DNA from: a virus
IMG/VR virus record: IMGVR_UViG_3300037193_000064
Coordinates: 1-45,854 of that record
DNA: 45,854 nucleotides
Reading direction: 5' to 3' (one strand)
Within the stretch, counting starts at the first letter, position 1. Every line of letters starts with the position of its first letter. Made by a program: the position numbers and the translations under genes. The notes under the pieces are model-generated. The model ran no database searches and had not been told where the DNA came from. It was given only the letters and a program-made list of their open reading frames with translations. Of this stretch, positions 27,210 through 36,791 are shown in pieces.

Positions 27210-28511
27210 TCAGTACTTGAATCCGAAGTCTGCCAGGACCTGGTGGCCGATCTGGAACAGACTGTCCTGTGCGTTCTTCGTCTTCTTCCACCTTGGGTCC
27301 GCTCGCAGTTCGTTCTCGAACTGCCAGAGCGGCTTGGCCTCCTTCTGGAGGGTTCCCTTATTGGTGTAGTTCAGGGCCTTCTTGATCGTGCTGTCGAACA
27401 GGTTGATGCTGCCAGCGGGCAGCTCAAGGATCTGGGCCATGGACTGCATGTATGGTGAGGCAATGTCAGCCACAGACTGGCCAGCCTCGATCTGCTTAGT
27501 CCACTGAGGGAACGCGGCCTTCGCCTTGTTCTGGATCTCGGACTTGTAGTCCTGGATGGTCGCCACTCCACGCAGGATGTTCCTTGCCCTGTCGGTGTAC
27601 CACGTGTCAGAGAGGGAGACGCCCATGTTGTAGGCGTACTCTCGCATCTCCGTGATCGCCTCTCCGCCCTCGCCCTGTAGCGTCTCACCCTTGAAGGAGA
27701 CGTACTGGCCAAGGTAGTAGCGGATCTGCCCCTCATCCCAGCCGAGGGCAACCATGTTGTAGGCCGCCTTGTCCAGATACTTCTGGACGTTGCTGGTCAT
27801 GACCATGCCCATCTGGTTGGCCAGCTGCTTGATCTTGACCTTAGCCTGCGACATCTCCTGCTTGGCGGTTGCAGGGTCAGCCTTCAGTGCGAGTAGCCAC
27901 TCGCGCTCGTCCTTGCTGTGGGTCTTCCACCACTTCGTATTGCGCAGCTTAGCCTGGAACTTGTCAGCACTCCAGCCTCCCGAGACCGCCTGCTCGAATA
28001 GCTTCTTCAGCTCCTTGTTGGAGTTGAGGAAGCTGGAGACGAAGCCGTACTGCTCCGCTAGCTCTGCGCTTGATAGCTTTGGCGTGGCCGTGCTCCCTGT
28101 CGAGAAGTTGGAGGACGATCCCCCAGACGGGTACTTGTATGCCTTGCTGATGACCGAGTCCACGTAGCCCTTAATGGAGGGGCCACCGGGCTGCGCCCTG
28201 GTGGACATGTGGAGGTTCGGGTTACCGCTGTACCACGCGGCGGCAGCGCCGCGTGCTCCGTACTTGTTGTAGTAGCTCTGGAGCTTACCCCTCGCTACAG
28301 CTTCCTGCGCCTTTGGGTTGTTCAGGAACTGCTGAGGGGTAAGGCTCTTGCCGTAGTACTGCTTCGTCCAGCTCGGGATGTTGAAGTCCATGACCTGATA
28401 CTTGCCGTAGGCGCGGTGTCCATTGACCCATACGCCTACGGCGCTGTACCTACCGTTGGACTCCTGCTCGGAGATGGCGGAGAAGAACTGCTCGAAGGTT
28501 GGCTGTGCCAC
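27210..28511 (-). CDS. Virion transglycosylase on a shared 433-aa chassis
   Basis: GTG 28511 directly follows the upstream TAA, with GGAGG inside the upstream gene. Residues 5-100 are a lysozyme-like SLT domain: AISEQESNGRY with catalytic Glu17, AYGKYQVM and AAAAWYSGNP. Residues about 145-433 align with the C-terminal part of the next gene's product (KFQAKLRNTKWWK, DIASPYM, DPRWKK). It would cut glycan strands while the phage injects DNA. Equal length and shared chassis mark a tandem duplication with exchange of the catalytic head. Confidence 0.8.
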   Translation of the reverse strand: MAQPTFEQFFSAISEQESNGRYSAVGVWVNGHRAYGKYQVMDFNIPSWTKQYYGKSLTPQQFLNNPKAQEAVARGKLQSYYNKYGARGAAAAWYSGNPNLHMSTRAQPGGPSIKGYVDSVISKAYKYPSGGSSSNFSTGSTATPKLSSAELAEQYGFVSSFLNSNKELKKLFEQAVSGGWSADKFQAKLRNTKWWKTHSKDEREWLLALKADPATAKQEMSQAKVKIKQLANQMGMVMTSNVQKYLDKAAYNMVALGWDEGQIRYYLGQYVSFKGETLQGEGGEAITEMREYAYNMGVSLSDTWYTDRARNILRGVATIQDYKSEIQNKAKAAFPQWTKQIEAGQSVADIASPYMQSMAQILELPAGSINLFDSTIKKALNYTNKGTLQKEAKPLWQFENELRADPRWKKTKNAQDSLFQIGHQVLADFGFKY

Positions 28512-29813
28512 TTACTGTCCTCCGATCATCCCCATGTCCTTGAGTACCTTGAGTCCGGTAGTCATCAGACTGTTCTGTGTTGACTGAGACTTGCGCCAGC
28601 GTGGATCGTTCCTGATCAGCTGCTGGAAGGAGGTCTGGTCAAGCCCCACAGGCTTGCCCTGCTGGTCCACTCCATTGAGGGCCCGCTTGATGAGCGGGTC
28701 CGTCAGACTGATCTTGGTGTACGGGATCTCAAGATCCTCGGCCATCATCTCCATGTAAGGAGAGGCGATGTCCATCATGGTCTGGCCCGCCTGTAGCTGA
28801 GTGGCGTAGCCAGGGTACATGCTGATCGCCTGGTTGGTGATCTGGTTCTTGAAGTCCTGCTCGGTGGCCATCCCTCGACCGATGAGCTGAGCCTGGTTCT
28901 TGATGGCCTGCTTGTCCAGAGACACGCCGTTCATGTAGGCAAACTGCCTGATCATGTGCTCGTACTGACCGGCTGCACCCCTGAGGGTGCTGCCGTTGTC
29001 CTGGAACTTGATGTACTCGCCAAGGATGTTGCGCAGTCCAGCCTCGTCCAGGCCGGTCTTGATGGCCTGCTCGGTGATCTTGCCCAGCTTGTTAGCTGGG
29101 ATAGCTGCACCCATCTCGGCTGCGAGCTGCATGATCTGAACCTTGGCTGCGGACAGCTTGGCGTTGTAGGTGGCGGGGTCGGTCTGCTTCTCCATGGCCG
29201 CCTTGCGCATGGTGTCGGAATTCTCCTTCCACCACTTGGTGTTGCGTAGCTTGGCCTGGAACTTGTCTGGACTCCACGAGTCCTTCACGGCGCTATCGAA
29301 GAGTCCACGCAGCTCCTTGTTGGACTTCAGAAAGCCGTACGCCCAGCCGTAACTGGCGGCCAGCTCCTCGGGGCTGAGGTTCTTGGTGTCCGTTGGATCC
29401 CAATCCCCACCCTTGCCTCCGCCCTCGATGCCGCTCACACGGCGTCCACCCATGAAGGCGTTCTGGTAGTAGCCAGAGGTGAGGGAGACGATCTCGACCG
29501 ACTTGCCCGGCCGGGGTGCGTGAATCATCTTGCCACCACCGAGGTAGATCCCGACGTGGTCGGGACCCTTGACGCTCGGGTTGGTGTCGAAGAAGACCAT
29601 GTCACCGGCCTGAAGCTCGTTCATGCCGACCGACTTACCCTCACCAATCTGACTGTAGGTTGTACGCGAGACGCTGATGCCGAAGTGCTTGTAGATCTGC
29701 TGCACTAGCCCGGAACAGTCGACGCCACCGGAGAGGGAGTTGCCTCCCCACACGTACGGTGTACCCGTCCACTGCTTTGCCCAGTCGGCGATGTCTGCTC
29801 CGTTGACAGGCAC
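28512..29813 (-). CDS. Virion NlpC/P60 endopeptidase on the same chassis
   Basis: GTG 29813 abuts the upstream stop. Residues 5-115 are an NlpC/P60 domain: YVWGG, then GVDCSGLV with Cys33, DHVGIYLG with His86 and MIHAPRPG with His98. The C-terminal 290 residues repeat the chassis of the 27210-28511 protein (KFQAKLRNTKWWK, DIASPYM, DPRWRK). It would cleave peptide stems, complementing the transglycosylase. The end MGMIGGQ encodes the ribosome site for the next gene. Confidence 0.85.
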   Translation of the reverse strand: MPVNGADIADWAKQWTGTPYVWGGNSLSGGVDCSGLVQQIYKHFGISVSRTTYSQIGEGKSVGMNELQAGDMVFFDTNPSVKGPDHVGIYLGGGKMIHAPRPGKSVEIVSLTSGYYQNAFMGGRRVSGIEGGGKGGDWDPTDTKNLSPEELAASYGWAYGFLKSNKELRGLFDSAVKDSWSPDKFQAKLRNTKWWKENSDTMRKAAMEKQTDPATYNAKLSAAKVQIMQLAAEMGAAIPANKLGKITEQAIKTGLDEAGLRNILGEYIKFQDNGSTLRGAAGQYEHMIRQFAYMNGVSLDKQAIKNQAQLIGRGMATEQDFKNQITNQAISMYPGYATQLQAGQTMMDIASPYMEMMAEDLEIPYTKISLTDPLIKRALNGVDQQGKPVGLDQTSFQQLIRNDPRWRKSQSTQNSLMTTGLKVLKDMGMIGGQ

Positions 29814-30656
29814 TTAGCCTCCGATCATCTCCATCATGGCGTCGAAGTACGTGGTTGCAGCCTGGTAGGCTCCGTACTCCGGATCCTGCTTCACATCCTC
29901 GACGGCCATCAGCTGTCGAGCCCCCTCCTTGACTCCGCCCTTCGTGGTGCTCGACTGAGACTGAAGGGTGTCTCCCAGGTAGTTCTGGGTGACCGTAGTC
30001 ACGGTTGGGTTCGCCTTCTCGTAGGCGTTCAGCGCCTTCTGGAAGGCGCTGATTTCATGCTTCGTCGGGTCGCGCCCGAGTAGCGACTGTGCCGCCTGAA
30101 GGAAGATCGCGTGAGCGTCCTCCCTCGTGGACATGTCGTACGCAGTCGAGGTCTGCGTAACAGTGCGGGGTGTGTTCATGTACGCCTCGCGCTGCTGCAT
30201 ATCCTTGGCGAGGATGTCCCATGGCGTCAGCGTCTTGCCGACAGCGTAGTACGCTGCGGCCTGCTGGGCATAGGCTGCCCACATGCTGGCAATCTGAGCA
30301 TCCTTCATCTGGTTCGTGTCGTACCCAGCCAGGTTCAGCTGGCTCAGGAACTTGTCCCGAGTCTTCTGATCCCAGTTGTAGTACTGACCGGCCACCTCAG
30401 AGAGGGTGGCCGTCTTCTCGCCAGTCAGTCGCTTGTAGTAGTTCGGGTCCATGGACCCTACGTTGAAGTGCTCTGGCAGGGTCGTCTTGTTGTATCCCAG
30501 AAAGACGAGCGGATCCTTGGCGGATGCCGACTTCTTAGTGCCAGAGCCGCCACTGGCCGCAGCGCTCTTTACGGCGTCAGCGAAGGACTGCTCCTTCTTC
30601 TGCTGCGTTGGAGAGCCGAGGCCAGTGCCACCTCCTACTCCATCACCGTCAGCCAC
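29814..30656 (-). CDS. Internal virion protein, 280 aa
   Basis: GTG 30656 follows GGGAGGAGCAATCG; a longer frame lacks this support. A low-complexity Gly/Ser/Lys N-terminus is followed by a helical body with AYAQQAAAYYAVGKTLTPWD. The C-terminus DPEYGAYQAATTYFDAMMEMIGG, broken up, recalls the chassis ends of the two hydrolases. It is probably part of the ejection complex. It overlaps the large ejection gene by 8 nt. Confidence 0.65.
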   Translation of the reverse strand: MADGDGVGGGTGLGSPTQQKKEQSFADAVKSAAASGGSGTKKSASAKDPLVFLGYNKTTLPEHFNVGSMDPNYYKRLTGEKTATLSEVAGQYYNWDQKTRDKFLSQLNLAGYDTNQMKDAQIASMWAAYAQQAAAYYAVGKTLTPWDILAKDMQQREAYMNTPRTVTQTSTAYDMSTREDAHAIFLQAAQSLLGRDPTKHEISAFQKALNAYEKANPTVTTVTQNYLGDTLQSQSSTTKGGVKEGARQLMAVEDVKQDPEYGAYQAATTYFDAMMEMIGG

Positions 30657-33600
30657 CGATTGCTCCTCCCATCTCAAGGGTGTTCATCAGGTCAAGACCG
30701 GACTCAGGATCAGCGGACTCTGCGCCCATCACGATTGGATCTCCCAGGTTGAAGCCGCTCTCATTGGAATCCTCCTCCTCCTGCTGGGCGAGGTTGAATC
30801 CCATGTCGGTAGCGAAGTACCTGGAGTGGGTCTCCGTGAACTTGGTGTCCTGCTCCATGAGCTGCATCACCATGTCATCCCAAGAGGTCTTGAGATCGTT
30901 GTTCGACAGAGCCAGGATGTCGGCAGAGCCGCCCTCCTGGTCACGCCTTGCAAGCTCGGCCTGCATCTGTGCACGGTAGAAGAGGTAGGTCTTCATGGAG
31001 TAGACCTCGGAACGGATTCCGACGGTACCGTCAGGCAGAGGCTGGGCCTTGGCCCAGATCTCTGGATCGCTGACGATCTGCGCCCACTTCTTGGCGTTCA
31101 CGTCATACTTGGCCTTGTCCATGGTGTTGAACTTCTTGGTCCAAGCCTCGTTGTACCACTTGTTCGGCTCGCCGTCGAGGACGGGAGACGTGAGCACGGT
31201 GATGGCCGCCTTGCGCATGGCCTCAAGGTCCTCTGCTCCGTCGTCGCTGTACGACTGGAGTCCTCGATCGAACAGCTGAGCGTTGACCATCTCCATGATG
31301 GAGTTGTACTGCTTCCAGCCACGGTCGATCTTGGCCGCATCCATTGCCTCGCGGGCCGACATGTTGGATCGGTCCGAGATGTTGGATGCCGGATCCACGG
31401 AGTGGGACTTCTGGTAATAGAATGCCCCGTCCGAGTATACTCCATCACCCTCGGCTCCGACCACTGCACCGGCCCACTCGGGACCAAGCTGAGCGATCAG
31501 ATCCTTGTAGTGCTTGGACATCTTCACGCCCTCCGCCGTTGGGCGGAGACCGCTGTTGTTCTTGCTCATGGACTGAGAGAACAGGTACAGGCTGTCGCCG
31601 TACTTGTCGTAGAACTTCTCATCCGCCGAGTTCGGGTCCAGCTTCTGGAGACGCTGGAACTCGTCGCGGAAGAACTGGTACGGGTCGCGGCCATTCACAG
31701 AGAACGGCAGACCGAAGGCTGCCGCAGTCCTGAAGATGGTCCAGCGATCCGCCCTGTCCATCAGCTCCTCCCAGGTTGGCTCAGTCTCACGAAGACCGGT
31801 CTCGTACTTGTAGTTCTCGACCTGCATCATGTAGAACAGGGCGCGCTGCTTGGTCTCACCCATGTCGTCATTCGCCTGAGACAGGCGCTGACCAGTGGTG
31901 GGGTTGACAAAGTCAGTCCAGCTGTCCCTTGGTCCGAACGGCAGCACACCCATCTTCTTGGACCAGTCGGCGAAGCCGGGGTCGTCCTTGGCGAAGTGGT
32001 TGGCTGCGATCTGAACGTAGGGTCCAGCACCTACCGGAAGGGCACCATCGCCGTTGTTGAGGACCAGCTCAAGGCTGGACATCGGGATGGTGAATGAGGC
32101 GTTCTCGTCAAGGCCAAGAGCCTTGTTGAGCTTCTTACCGCCCAGGTACTCGGGGATCTGAACGAGGATCTGCCTGTCCGTGTACGAGGTGAGCTTACGC
32201 TCACCCGTTAGCGGGTCAGTGCTGTATCCAGCCCCGTCAACCGGGTTGCCGTCCTTGTCTACGACCAGACCAGCGCGAGCTGGTGCACCGTAGACCTGAG
32301 CGACGTGCGGCAGAACCTGAGGCTTGTCGGAGATGATCCTTGCCCAGCGGTTCCAGCTCTCCTGCTGCGCCCCGAAGAACGCACCGAAGTTGCGCAGCAT
32401 GTACGCCATCTTCGTCTCAGAGTCGAGCGTGAACGTGTACTTCTTCACGTCGTCCAGAGCGCCCTTACGGGCGTTCTGCTCCATCACCTGACGCATCTTG
32501 TCGTCAAGGTGGGTTACACCCTGAGCGCGCATGATGCGAAGCTGGTCAGCCAGGTGGGCCTTGTAGCTCTGACCGAACAGCGGGTGACGCAGTAGCTTCT
32601 GAGCGGGAAGCTGGTTGGCGAACTTGTAGAAGGCGTTGATGCTGGAGTTCATGAGGGTTGCGACAGGACTGGTGCCCTCTGCGTACCTCCACGTCTCACC
32701 GTTGACCATTGGTCGGTTGGCGAGAGGCGTGTCCCTCAGTAGCGCCTTGACGTCCTCGCCACGGAGTGCCGCAGCTCGGATCTGATCCATGCCCGGGATG
32801 GCCGGGTTCATGACGTGGTCAACCTCAGCCTTGACCAGTCGAGCCTGCTCGTCTACGGAGCGAGCGGAAGGCTTCACGTCGTGAGCGTAACGGCGACCCT
32901 CCGGGGTCGCCCTCATCCAGTGAGCCAGCTCGGCCTCGGACTTGCCAGCCAGGGCCATCTTGCCGATCTCGGACTGAGCGATCTGCCTGGTGACGATTCG
33001 CTCCCACGCCTCAAGGTGCTTCTCGGCTCCGTGAGTGGATGGGTCGATGTGCTCCCAGTCGCGACGACGCACTTCCTTCAGGTACCAGTCGGTCTGGGTT
33101 CCCATCAGGTTGAACATGTTGCGACCACCGCCAGAGAGGTCTGCGAACAGCTCTCCCTGCTGGCCTCCGAAGTACGGAGCGAAGACCTCACGGCCGATCC
33201 TCACGTCCTTCTTGCCAGCTCCAGTCGAAGCGATGGCGGACAGGCTGGCGCGCTCGTCGCGCACCTTAGCCATGTCATCCAGCAGATCGGTCATGTCATC
33301 CTCAAGCATGGTGACATCCTTGCCGGTGGCCTTGCCCTTCAGAATCTGGTTCTTCAGGTTGGCCTGCATGGTTGCCATCTGAGCTAGCTGAGTATCCTTG
33401 ACCTGCATGTCGAGACGAACCTGAGCGGTCCTGCTCCTGCGCACGGTGGCGTTGAACAGATCCCTAGTCCCCTCGGCAGTTCCAGAAGCTGCACGGAACA
33501 GCATTGCCGCTCCACCGAAGCGAGCCACCTGACCGAGGAAGTCGTCGGCTAGCGCCCTCGGCGCGTAGCCGATACGGAACAGCTGAGCAAACTTCCAGTA

Positions 33601-35565
33601 GGTGGTCAGCTCGTCGGTCACCTTCTGGGTGCGAGTCCAGCCAGTACCGAACTTCTGCCTCATCTTGGCCCAGTTTGATCCGTTCGCGAAGACTGCCTTC
33701 TCGAACAGGTCGAAGTCCATCAGGACATGGTGGTTAGCCATCTGGGTCTCGAACAGCGGAGTCGGAACCAGGCGAGAACCGTCGCTGTCCACTGCCGCAG
33801 TACGGACCGGAAGGCCAGTCGTTGGGTCAGTGGTAGTGGCGGATCCGTACGCCTGACGCTGCGAGGTCTCGGCCTGCGCATTCCTGCGCAGTCGAGCGAT
33901 CTCCCCGTACAGCTCGCGACCCATGGCCATGTCGAGCTGGTTGTTAGGGTTCTTCGCGTTGTAGCGACGGATGACATCAGAGGCGATGTCGTTCTCGATC
34001 TGGATCAGCTTGAGGTTACGGTCGTTGGGGGATGCGGTGATGTAGTCAGAGACCCACTTCTCGCGAACATCCCGAGGGATGTTCTTGTTCTCCCGCAGTG
34101 CAGCGTCAAGCTCCTTGTAGCTGTTCTCTCCGTGCACGTCGATGTAGTACGACGGCTTGATGCCAGAGTACGTACGGACGAGCTTGATCGGAGCGGCGAC
34201 CGCTCCGTTGTAGATGAGGTTCGCACCACCACGAATGAAGCCCTGGCCAGTGACCTTCTGCCAGTTCGCGTCCTGGATGGATGCGGTTCCCTTTACCCTC
34301 ATGCCGAGAGGCGTGGTCACCCTGTTGTAGTTCAGGTTGTCCAGAGAGGCGAAGGCGTCGATCTTGTCAGAGACGATGCGGGACTGGCCGTCAGCCTTGG
34401 CGATGATCTGAGTCTCGTTGTCAAGGAGCTGCTTCACTCGCTGACCATGAGCGCCCAGCTTCGCCGTGTCGCTAAGGTTGTCGTAGTACACGCCAAGGAG
34501 AGACTGCCTCTGGGTTGCCCCGTCGATCTGCATCTTCAGGGTCGCGTTGCGAACCTCAAGCGCATCCTTGGCTGCGACATCTCCGATGGAGATGCGCAGT
34601 ACATCAGTCACCTCATCGGCATCCTTGGCTGCACCAAGCAGGCGAGCCAGGTTGTCACCATTGGCAGACTTCTTCAGCGTTGGCATACGGTCACGCAGGA
34701 TCAGTGCAGCATTGTCAGGATTCTGCTGCTTGACCTTCATGACCTGGTTGACCATGGACTGGAACGTCGACTCCTGAGCCAGGACGTCGAACGTGCCCTC
34801 AGGTCCTAGACCCTGCTTCTCGGCGGTCTTGGCCGCCTTCTCGGTCAGGGGCGCAGTCGGCTTAGTGAACAGCTTGACCTTGGTCGCTGCACCAGCCTTG
34901 GCCCCAAGGACTAGCGGGTCTAGGTACCAGGAGACGGCGAGGTCGGTAGCGCCGGTTACGTACTTGGCCGCACCGGAGCTGAAGTACTCCTCAGCCGCGA
35001 TCCTTGCCCCGAAGGGGTCGTTGACGGTCGGCTTGTCCTTGTATGCGCCCTTGAGTACGAGATCCTTGTCTCGTGCGATCTGGTCCGGCCTGATGCCGCG
35101 AGCTGCAAGCTCATCGTCGCTCATGCCCAGCATCCAGACTGCCTGACCTGGAGACACCTTGTGCGCTAGGTTCCAGTAGTCCTTGAAGGCGTCCCACTCA
35201 CCATCCTCGCCGATGTAGTCAGGACGTCCGTAGATGATGCTGTGCAGCGACATCGTTCCGGCAGACAGGATTGGGGAGACGGTGGCGGAGTAGAACTGGT
35301 AGAGCTTGGATCCGACCCACTCAATAGGCTTCAGAAGCCATGGAGTACCGCCGCCCTCAGCGGCGGCCCTCTCCTGGGCGAGGGCGTTGAGCTGGGCCTG
35401 GGTCATCTCGGAGGTTGGATCGGACATGTCGATGCCCTGCGAAGACCAGTAGTCAGCAAGCTGAGCCTGGACCTTCGCGGGTAGCTGCTCCATGGAGCCG
35501 ACCCCAGTCAGGACTCCATCAGAGATGGTCTGAAGGTCCTTTGGGTTATAGCTGGTACCCGCCAC
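30649..35565 (-). CDS. Giant internal / DNA-ejection protein, 1638 aa
   Basis: ATG 35565. It is helix-rich throughout with several moderately hydrophobic stretches (LYQFYSATVSPILSAGTMSL near residue 95) and a coiled coil near residues 735-790. No lysozyme motif is seen; the wall enzymes are the two neighbouring genes. Size, helical character and position after the portal fit T7 gp16-like or other podovirus ejection proteins that form a channel across the envelope. It is the largest gene in the genome, and the opposite strand carries only shadow frames. Confidence 0.75.
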   Translation of the reverse strand: MAGTSYNPKDLQTISDGVLTGVGSMEQLPAKVQAQLADYWSSQGIDMSDPTSEMTQAQLNALAQERAAAEGGGTPWLLKPIEWVGSKLYQFYSATVSPILSAGTMSLHSIIYGRPDYIGEDGEWDAFKDYWNLAHKVSPGQAVWMLGMSDDELAARGIRPDQIARDKDLVLKGAYKDKPTVNDPFGARIAAEEYFSSGAAKYVTGATDLAVSWYLDPLVLGAKAGAATKVKLFTKPTAPLTEKAAKTAEKQGLGPEGTFDVLAQESTFQSMVNQVMKVKQQNPDNAALILRDRMPTLKKSANGDNLARLLGAAKDADEVTDVLRISIGDVAAKDALEVRNATLKMQIDGATQRQSLLGVYYDNLSDTAKLGAHGQRVKQLLDNETQIIAKADGQSRIVSDKIDAFASLDNLNYNRVTTPLGMRVKGTASIQDANWQKVTGQGFIRGGANLIYNGAVAAPIKLVRTYSGIKPSYYIDVHGENSYKELDAALRENKNIPRDVREKWVSDYITASPNDRNLKLIQIENDIASDVIRRYNAKNPNNQLDMAMGRELYGEIARLRRNAQAETSQRQAYGSATTTDPTTGLPVRTAAVDSDGSRLVPTPLFETQMANHHVLMDFDLFEKAVFANGSNWAKMRQKFGTGWTRTQKVTDELTTYWKFAQLFRIGYAPRALADDFLGQVARFGGAAMLFRAASGTAEGTRDLFNATVRRSRTAQVRLDMQVKDTQLAQMATMQANLKNQILKGKATGKDVTMLEDDMTDLLDDMAKVRDERASLSAIASTGAGKKDVRIGREVFAPYFGGQQGELFADLSGGGRNMFNLMGTQTDWYLKEVRRRDWEHIDPSTHGAEKHLEAWERIVTRQIAQSEIGKMALAGKSEAELAHWMRATPEGRRYAHDVKPSARSVDEQARLVKAEVDHVMNPAIPGMDQIRAAALRGEDVKALLRDTPLANRPMVNGETWRYAEGTSPVATLMNSSINAFYKFANQLPAQKLLRHPLFGQSYKAHLADQLRIMRAQGVTHLDDKMRQVMEQNARKGALDDVKKYTFTLDSETKMAYMLRNFGAFFGAQQESWNRWARIISDKPQVLPHVAQVYGAPARAGLVVDKDGNPVDGAGYSTDPLTGERKLTSYTDRQILVQIPEYLGGKKLNKALGLDENASFTIPMSSLELVLNNGDGALPVGAGPYVQIAANHFAKDDPGFADWSKKMGVLPFGPRDSWTDFVNPTTGQRLSQANDDMGETKQRALFYMMQVENYKYETGLRETEPTWEELMDRADRWTIFRTAAAFGLPFSVNGRDPYQFFRDEFQRLQKLDPNSADEKFYDKYGDSLYLFSQSMSKNNSGLRPTAEGVKMSKHYKDLIAQLGPEWAGAVVGAEGDGVYSDGAFYYQKSHSVDPASNISDRSNMSAREAMDAAKIDRGWKQYNSIMEMVNAQLFDRGLQSYSDDGAEDLEAMRKAAITVLTSPVLDGEPNKWYNEAWTKKFNTMDKAKYDVNAKKWAQIVSDPEIWAKAQPLPDGTVGIRSEVYSMKTYLFYRAQMQAELARRDQEGGSADILALSNNDLKTSWDDMVMQLMEQDTKFTETHSRYFATDMGFNLAQQEEEDSNESGFNLGDPIVMGAESADPESGLDLMNTLEMGGAIGG

Positions 35566-35791
35566 TTACTTCTCCAATGTCGACGTCTGGCACCTCCGCC
35601 AGACTGTTGTCGTCGTACGGAGTGATGCCACTGCTGAGTAGATTCCTGGCCATGTCGTTGGCCTGGTCCCTCGACACGCCTGAGCGTGCGAGGCTTACTC
35701 CCATGACGGGAGCGTCACCGAATGCTAGGGCCAGTGCGCCCATGTCGTCGAACCACTGGCCGCCGTACTTGTAGTCGAGGTCTTCGGCCAT
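35546..35791 (-). CDS. Small acidic virion-region protein, 81 aa
   Basis: ATG 35791 overlaps the upstream stop (TGATG). It is acidic, with YGGQWFDDMGALALAFGDAP and a C-terminal DVDIGEVSGGYQL. It overlaps the giant gene by 20 nt. No family is recognised; it may be a small partner of the ejection protein. Confidence 0.65.
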   Translation of the reverse strand: MAEDLDYKYGGQWFDDMGALALAFGDAPVMGVSLARSGVSRDQANDMARNLLSSGITPYDDNSLAEVPDVDIGEVSGGYQL

Positions 35792-36210
35792 CACTGCATC
35801 GCCTTGACCTTGCGCACGACGTTCCTCATTGCCCAGCTAGCGCCAGGCTGGTTCGCCATGAACTCCAGTACCGGAAGATAGACAGCGAGGGACTGAAGGT
35901 CCTCCTCGCTCTGGTTGGCGAGGCCAAGGGCCTCCTCGCCTCGACCGGCACCCATTGCCGCCCCGTCAGTGACGGGGACGCCAGGCTGTGCCGATGGTGC
36001 ATTCAGTCCGACCACCCTGGATGCGGGGTCGCCGAATAGCGATGCGAAGTCTACGTTACCTCCGGGACTCTGTCCCATCTGTGCGCCAGACTTCTGTTCC
36101 TGGTAGTCAGCCTGCTCACCATACCCGGCGTTGGGCAGGCTGGTATTCGCGTTGCTCACCGCCTTGTCGGTGCGCTCGCTGAACTTGCCGGGTCCTGAAA
36201 CCTCAGCCAT
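35791..36210 (-). CDS. Hypothetical head-region protein, 139 aa
   Basis: ATG 36210. A polar, disordered N-terminal two-thirds rich in Gly, Gln, Ser and Pro is followed by a helix (LQSLAVYLPVLEFM) and a basic end (RNVVRKVKAMQ). It overlaps the next upstream gene by 8 nt. The role is unknown; a head-assembly or internal protein is possible. Confidence 0.65.
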   Translation of the reverse strand: MAEVSGPGKFSERTDKAVSNANTSLPNAGYGEQADYQEQKSGAQMGQSPGGNVDFASLFGDPASRVVGLNAPSAQPGVPVTDGAAMGAGRGEEALGLANQSEEDLQSLAVYLPVLEFMANQPGASWAMRNVVRKVKAMQ

Positions 36211-36418
36211 CGTAGTCCTTCACCACCTCGTAGAACTGGCTCTCTTCACGCTTGTGTAGGTTGTGCTGTGCGGCTGCGAGGGAGACCATCTGAAGAGTCT
36301 CAGCGGTCTCCCTCGCCACGCCTGCTAGCCAAGAAGCACCGAGGACGAAGAACGTCCACTTGGTGTGCTTGAGAGGTCGAATCTCGATGAGTTCGACCTC
36401 GGTCTCGTTCTCGTCCAC
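36203..36418 (-). CDS. Small protein with one hydrophobic helix, 71 aa
   Basis: GTG 36418. Acidic N-terminus, then HTKWTFFVLGASWLAGVA (about residues 18-35), which could span a membrane, and a helical C-terminus. The function is unknown. Confidence 0.6.
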   Translation of the reverse strand: MDENETEVELIEIRPLKHTKWTFFVLGASWLAGVARETAETLQMVSLAAAQHNLHKREESQFYEVVKDYDG

Positions 36419-36426
36419 GGTTCCCC

Positions 36427-36636
36427 TTACTTGGCCATAGTTCCGCCACCACGAGTCATGCCCGTGTTGACGAGGATGTGCGTCTCCCAGCCGATGGTCG
36501 CTGCCTCCGCCTGGTGACGGGAGTCACCGTGGGCGGTGGAAGTCATGGGCTGCTGCACGTGAGGCGAAAGCATACGCCCCTTCAGCGTCTCCCAGTCACC
36601 GGAACGTGGGTGCTGCGGAAACATTCCCTCGCTCAT
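36427..36636 (-). CDS. Conserved small head-region protein, 69 aa
   Basis: ATG 36636 overlaps the upstream TGA (ATGA). It has HPRSGDWETLKGRMLSPH, then His-rich and Gly-rich segments (TRGGGTMAK). Small proteins of this pattern occur near actinobacteriophage portal genes, from memory. The role is unknown. Confidence 0.65.
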   Translation of the reverse strand: MSEGMFPQHPRSGDWETLKGRMLSPHVQQPMTSTAHGDSRHQAEAATIGWETHILVNTGMTRGGGTMAK

Positions 36637-36791
36637 GCCTTACTCCTTGCGGTTGCCTTCTTGGCGGTCTTAACGACCGGCCTGTTGGCCGGGTCGTCCT
36701 TCTCCTTCTGTCCGCATGCGGGACAGCGGATGCCGTGTCGGTCCTTGTAGTCGTGATACTCGGACGCCTTGCAGTACCAGCAGATAGCCAT
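36633..36791 (-). CDS. Zinc-ribbon microprotein, 52 aa
   Basis: ATG 36791 overlaps the portal stop region and ends in TGA overlapping the next ATG. It has CWYC (4-7) and CPAC (24-27), a four-cysteine ribbon, followed by a basic, Lys-rich tail (KTAKKATARSK). Basic zinc ribbons in head operons often bind nucleic acid. Confidence 0.7.
   Translation of the reverse strand: MAICWYCKASEYHDYKDRHGIRCPACGQKEKDDPANRPVVKTAKKATARSKA

Noticed and set aside
30451-32097. 548-aa plus-strand open frame, and similar long frames at 33727-34809 and (minus) 9422-10516
   Set aside because: They lie opposite strongly supported genes (ejection protein, replication operon), lack ribosome sites, and have the Leu/Val/Arg-rich composition expected of antisense frames in GC-rich coding DNA.
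15519-35565. Siphovirus tail with tape measure
   Set aside because: No tail tube, chaperone frameshift pair or tape-measure repeat was seen. The 1638-aa protein lies next to the portal and wall hydrolases, fitting a podovirus ejection protein.
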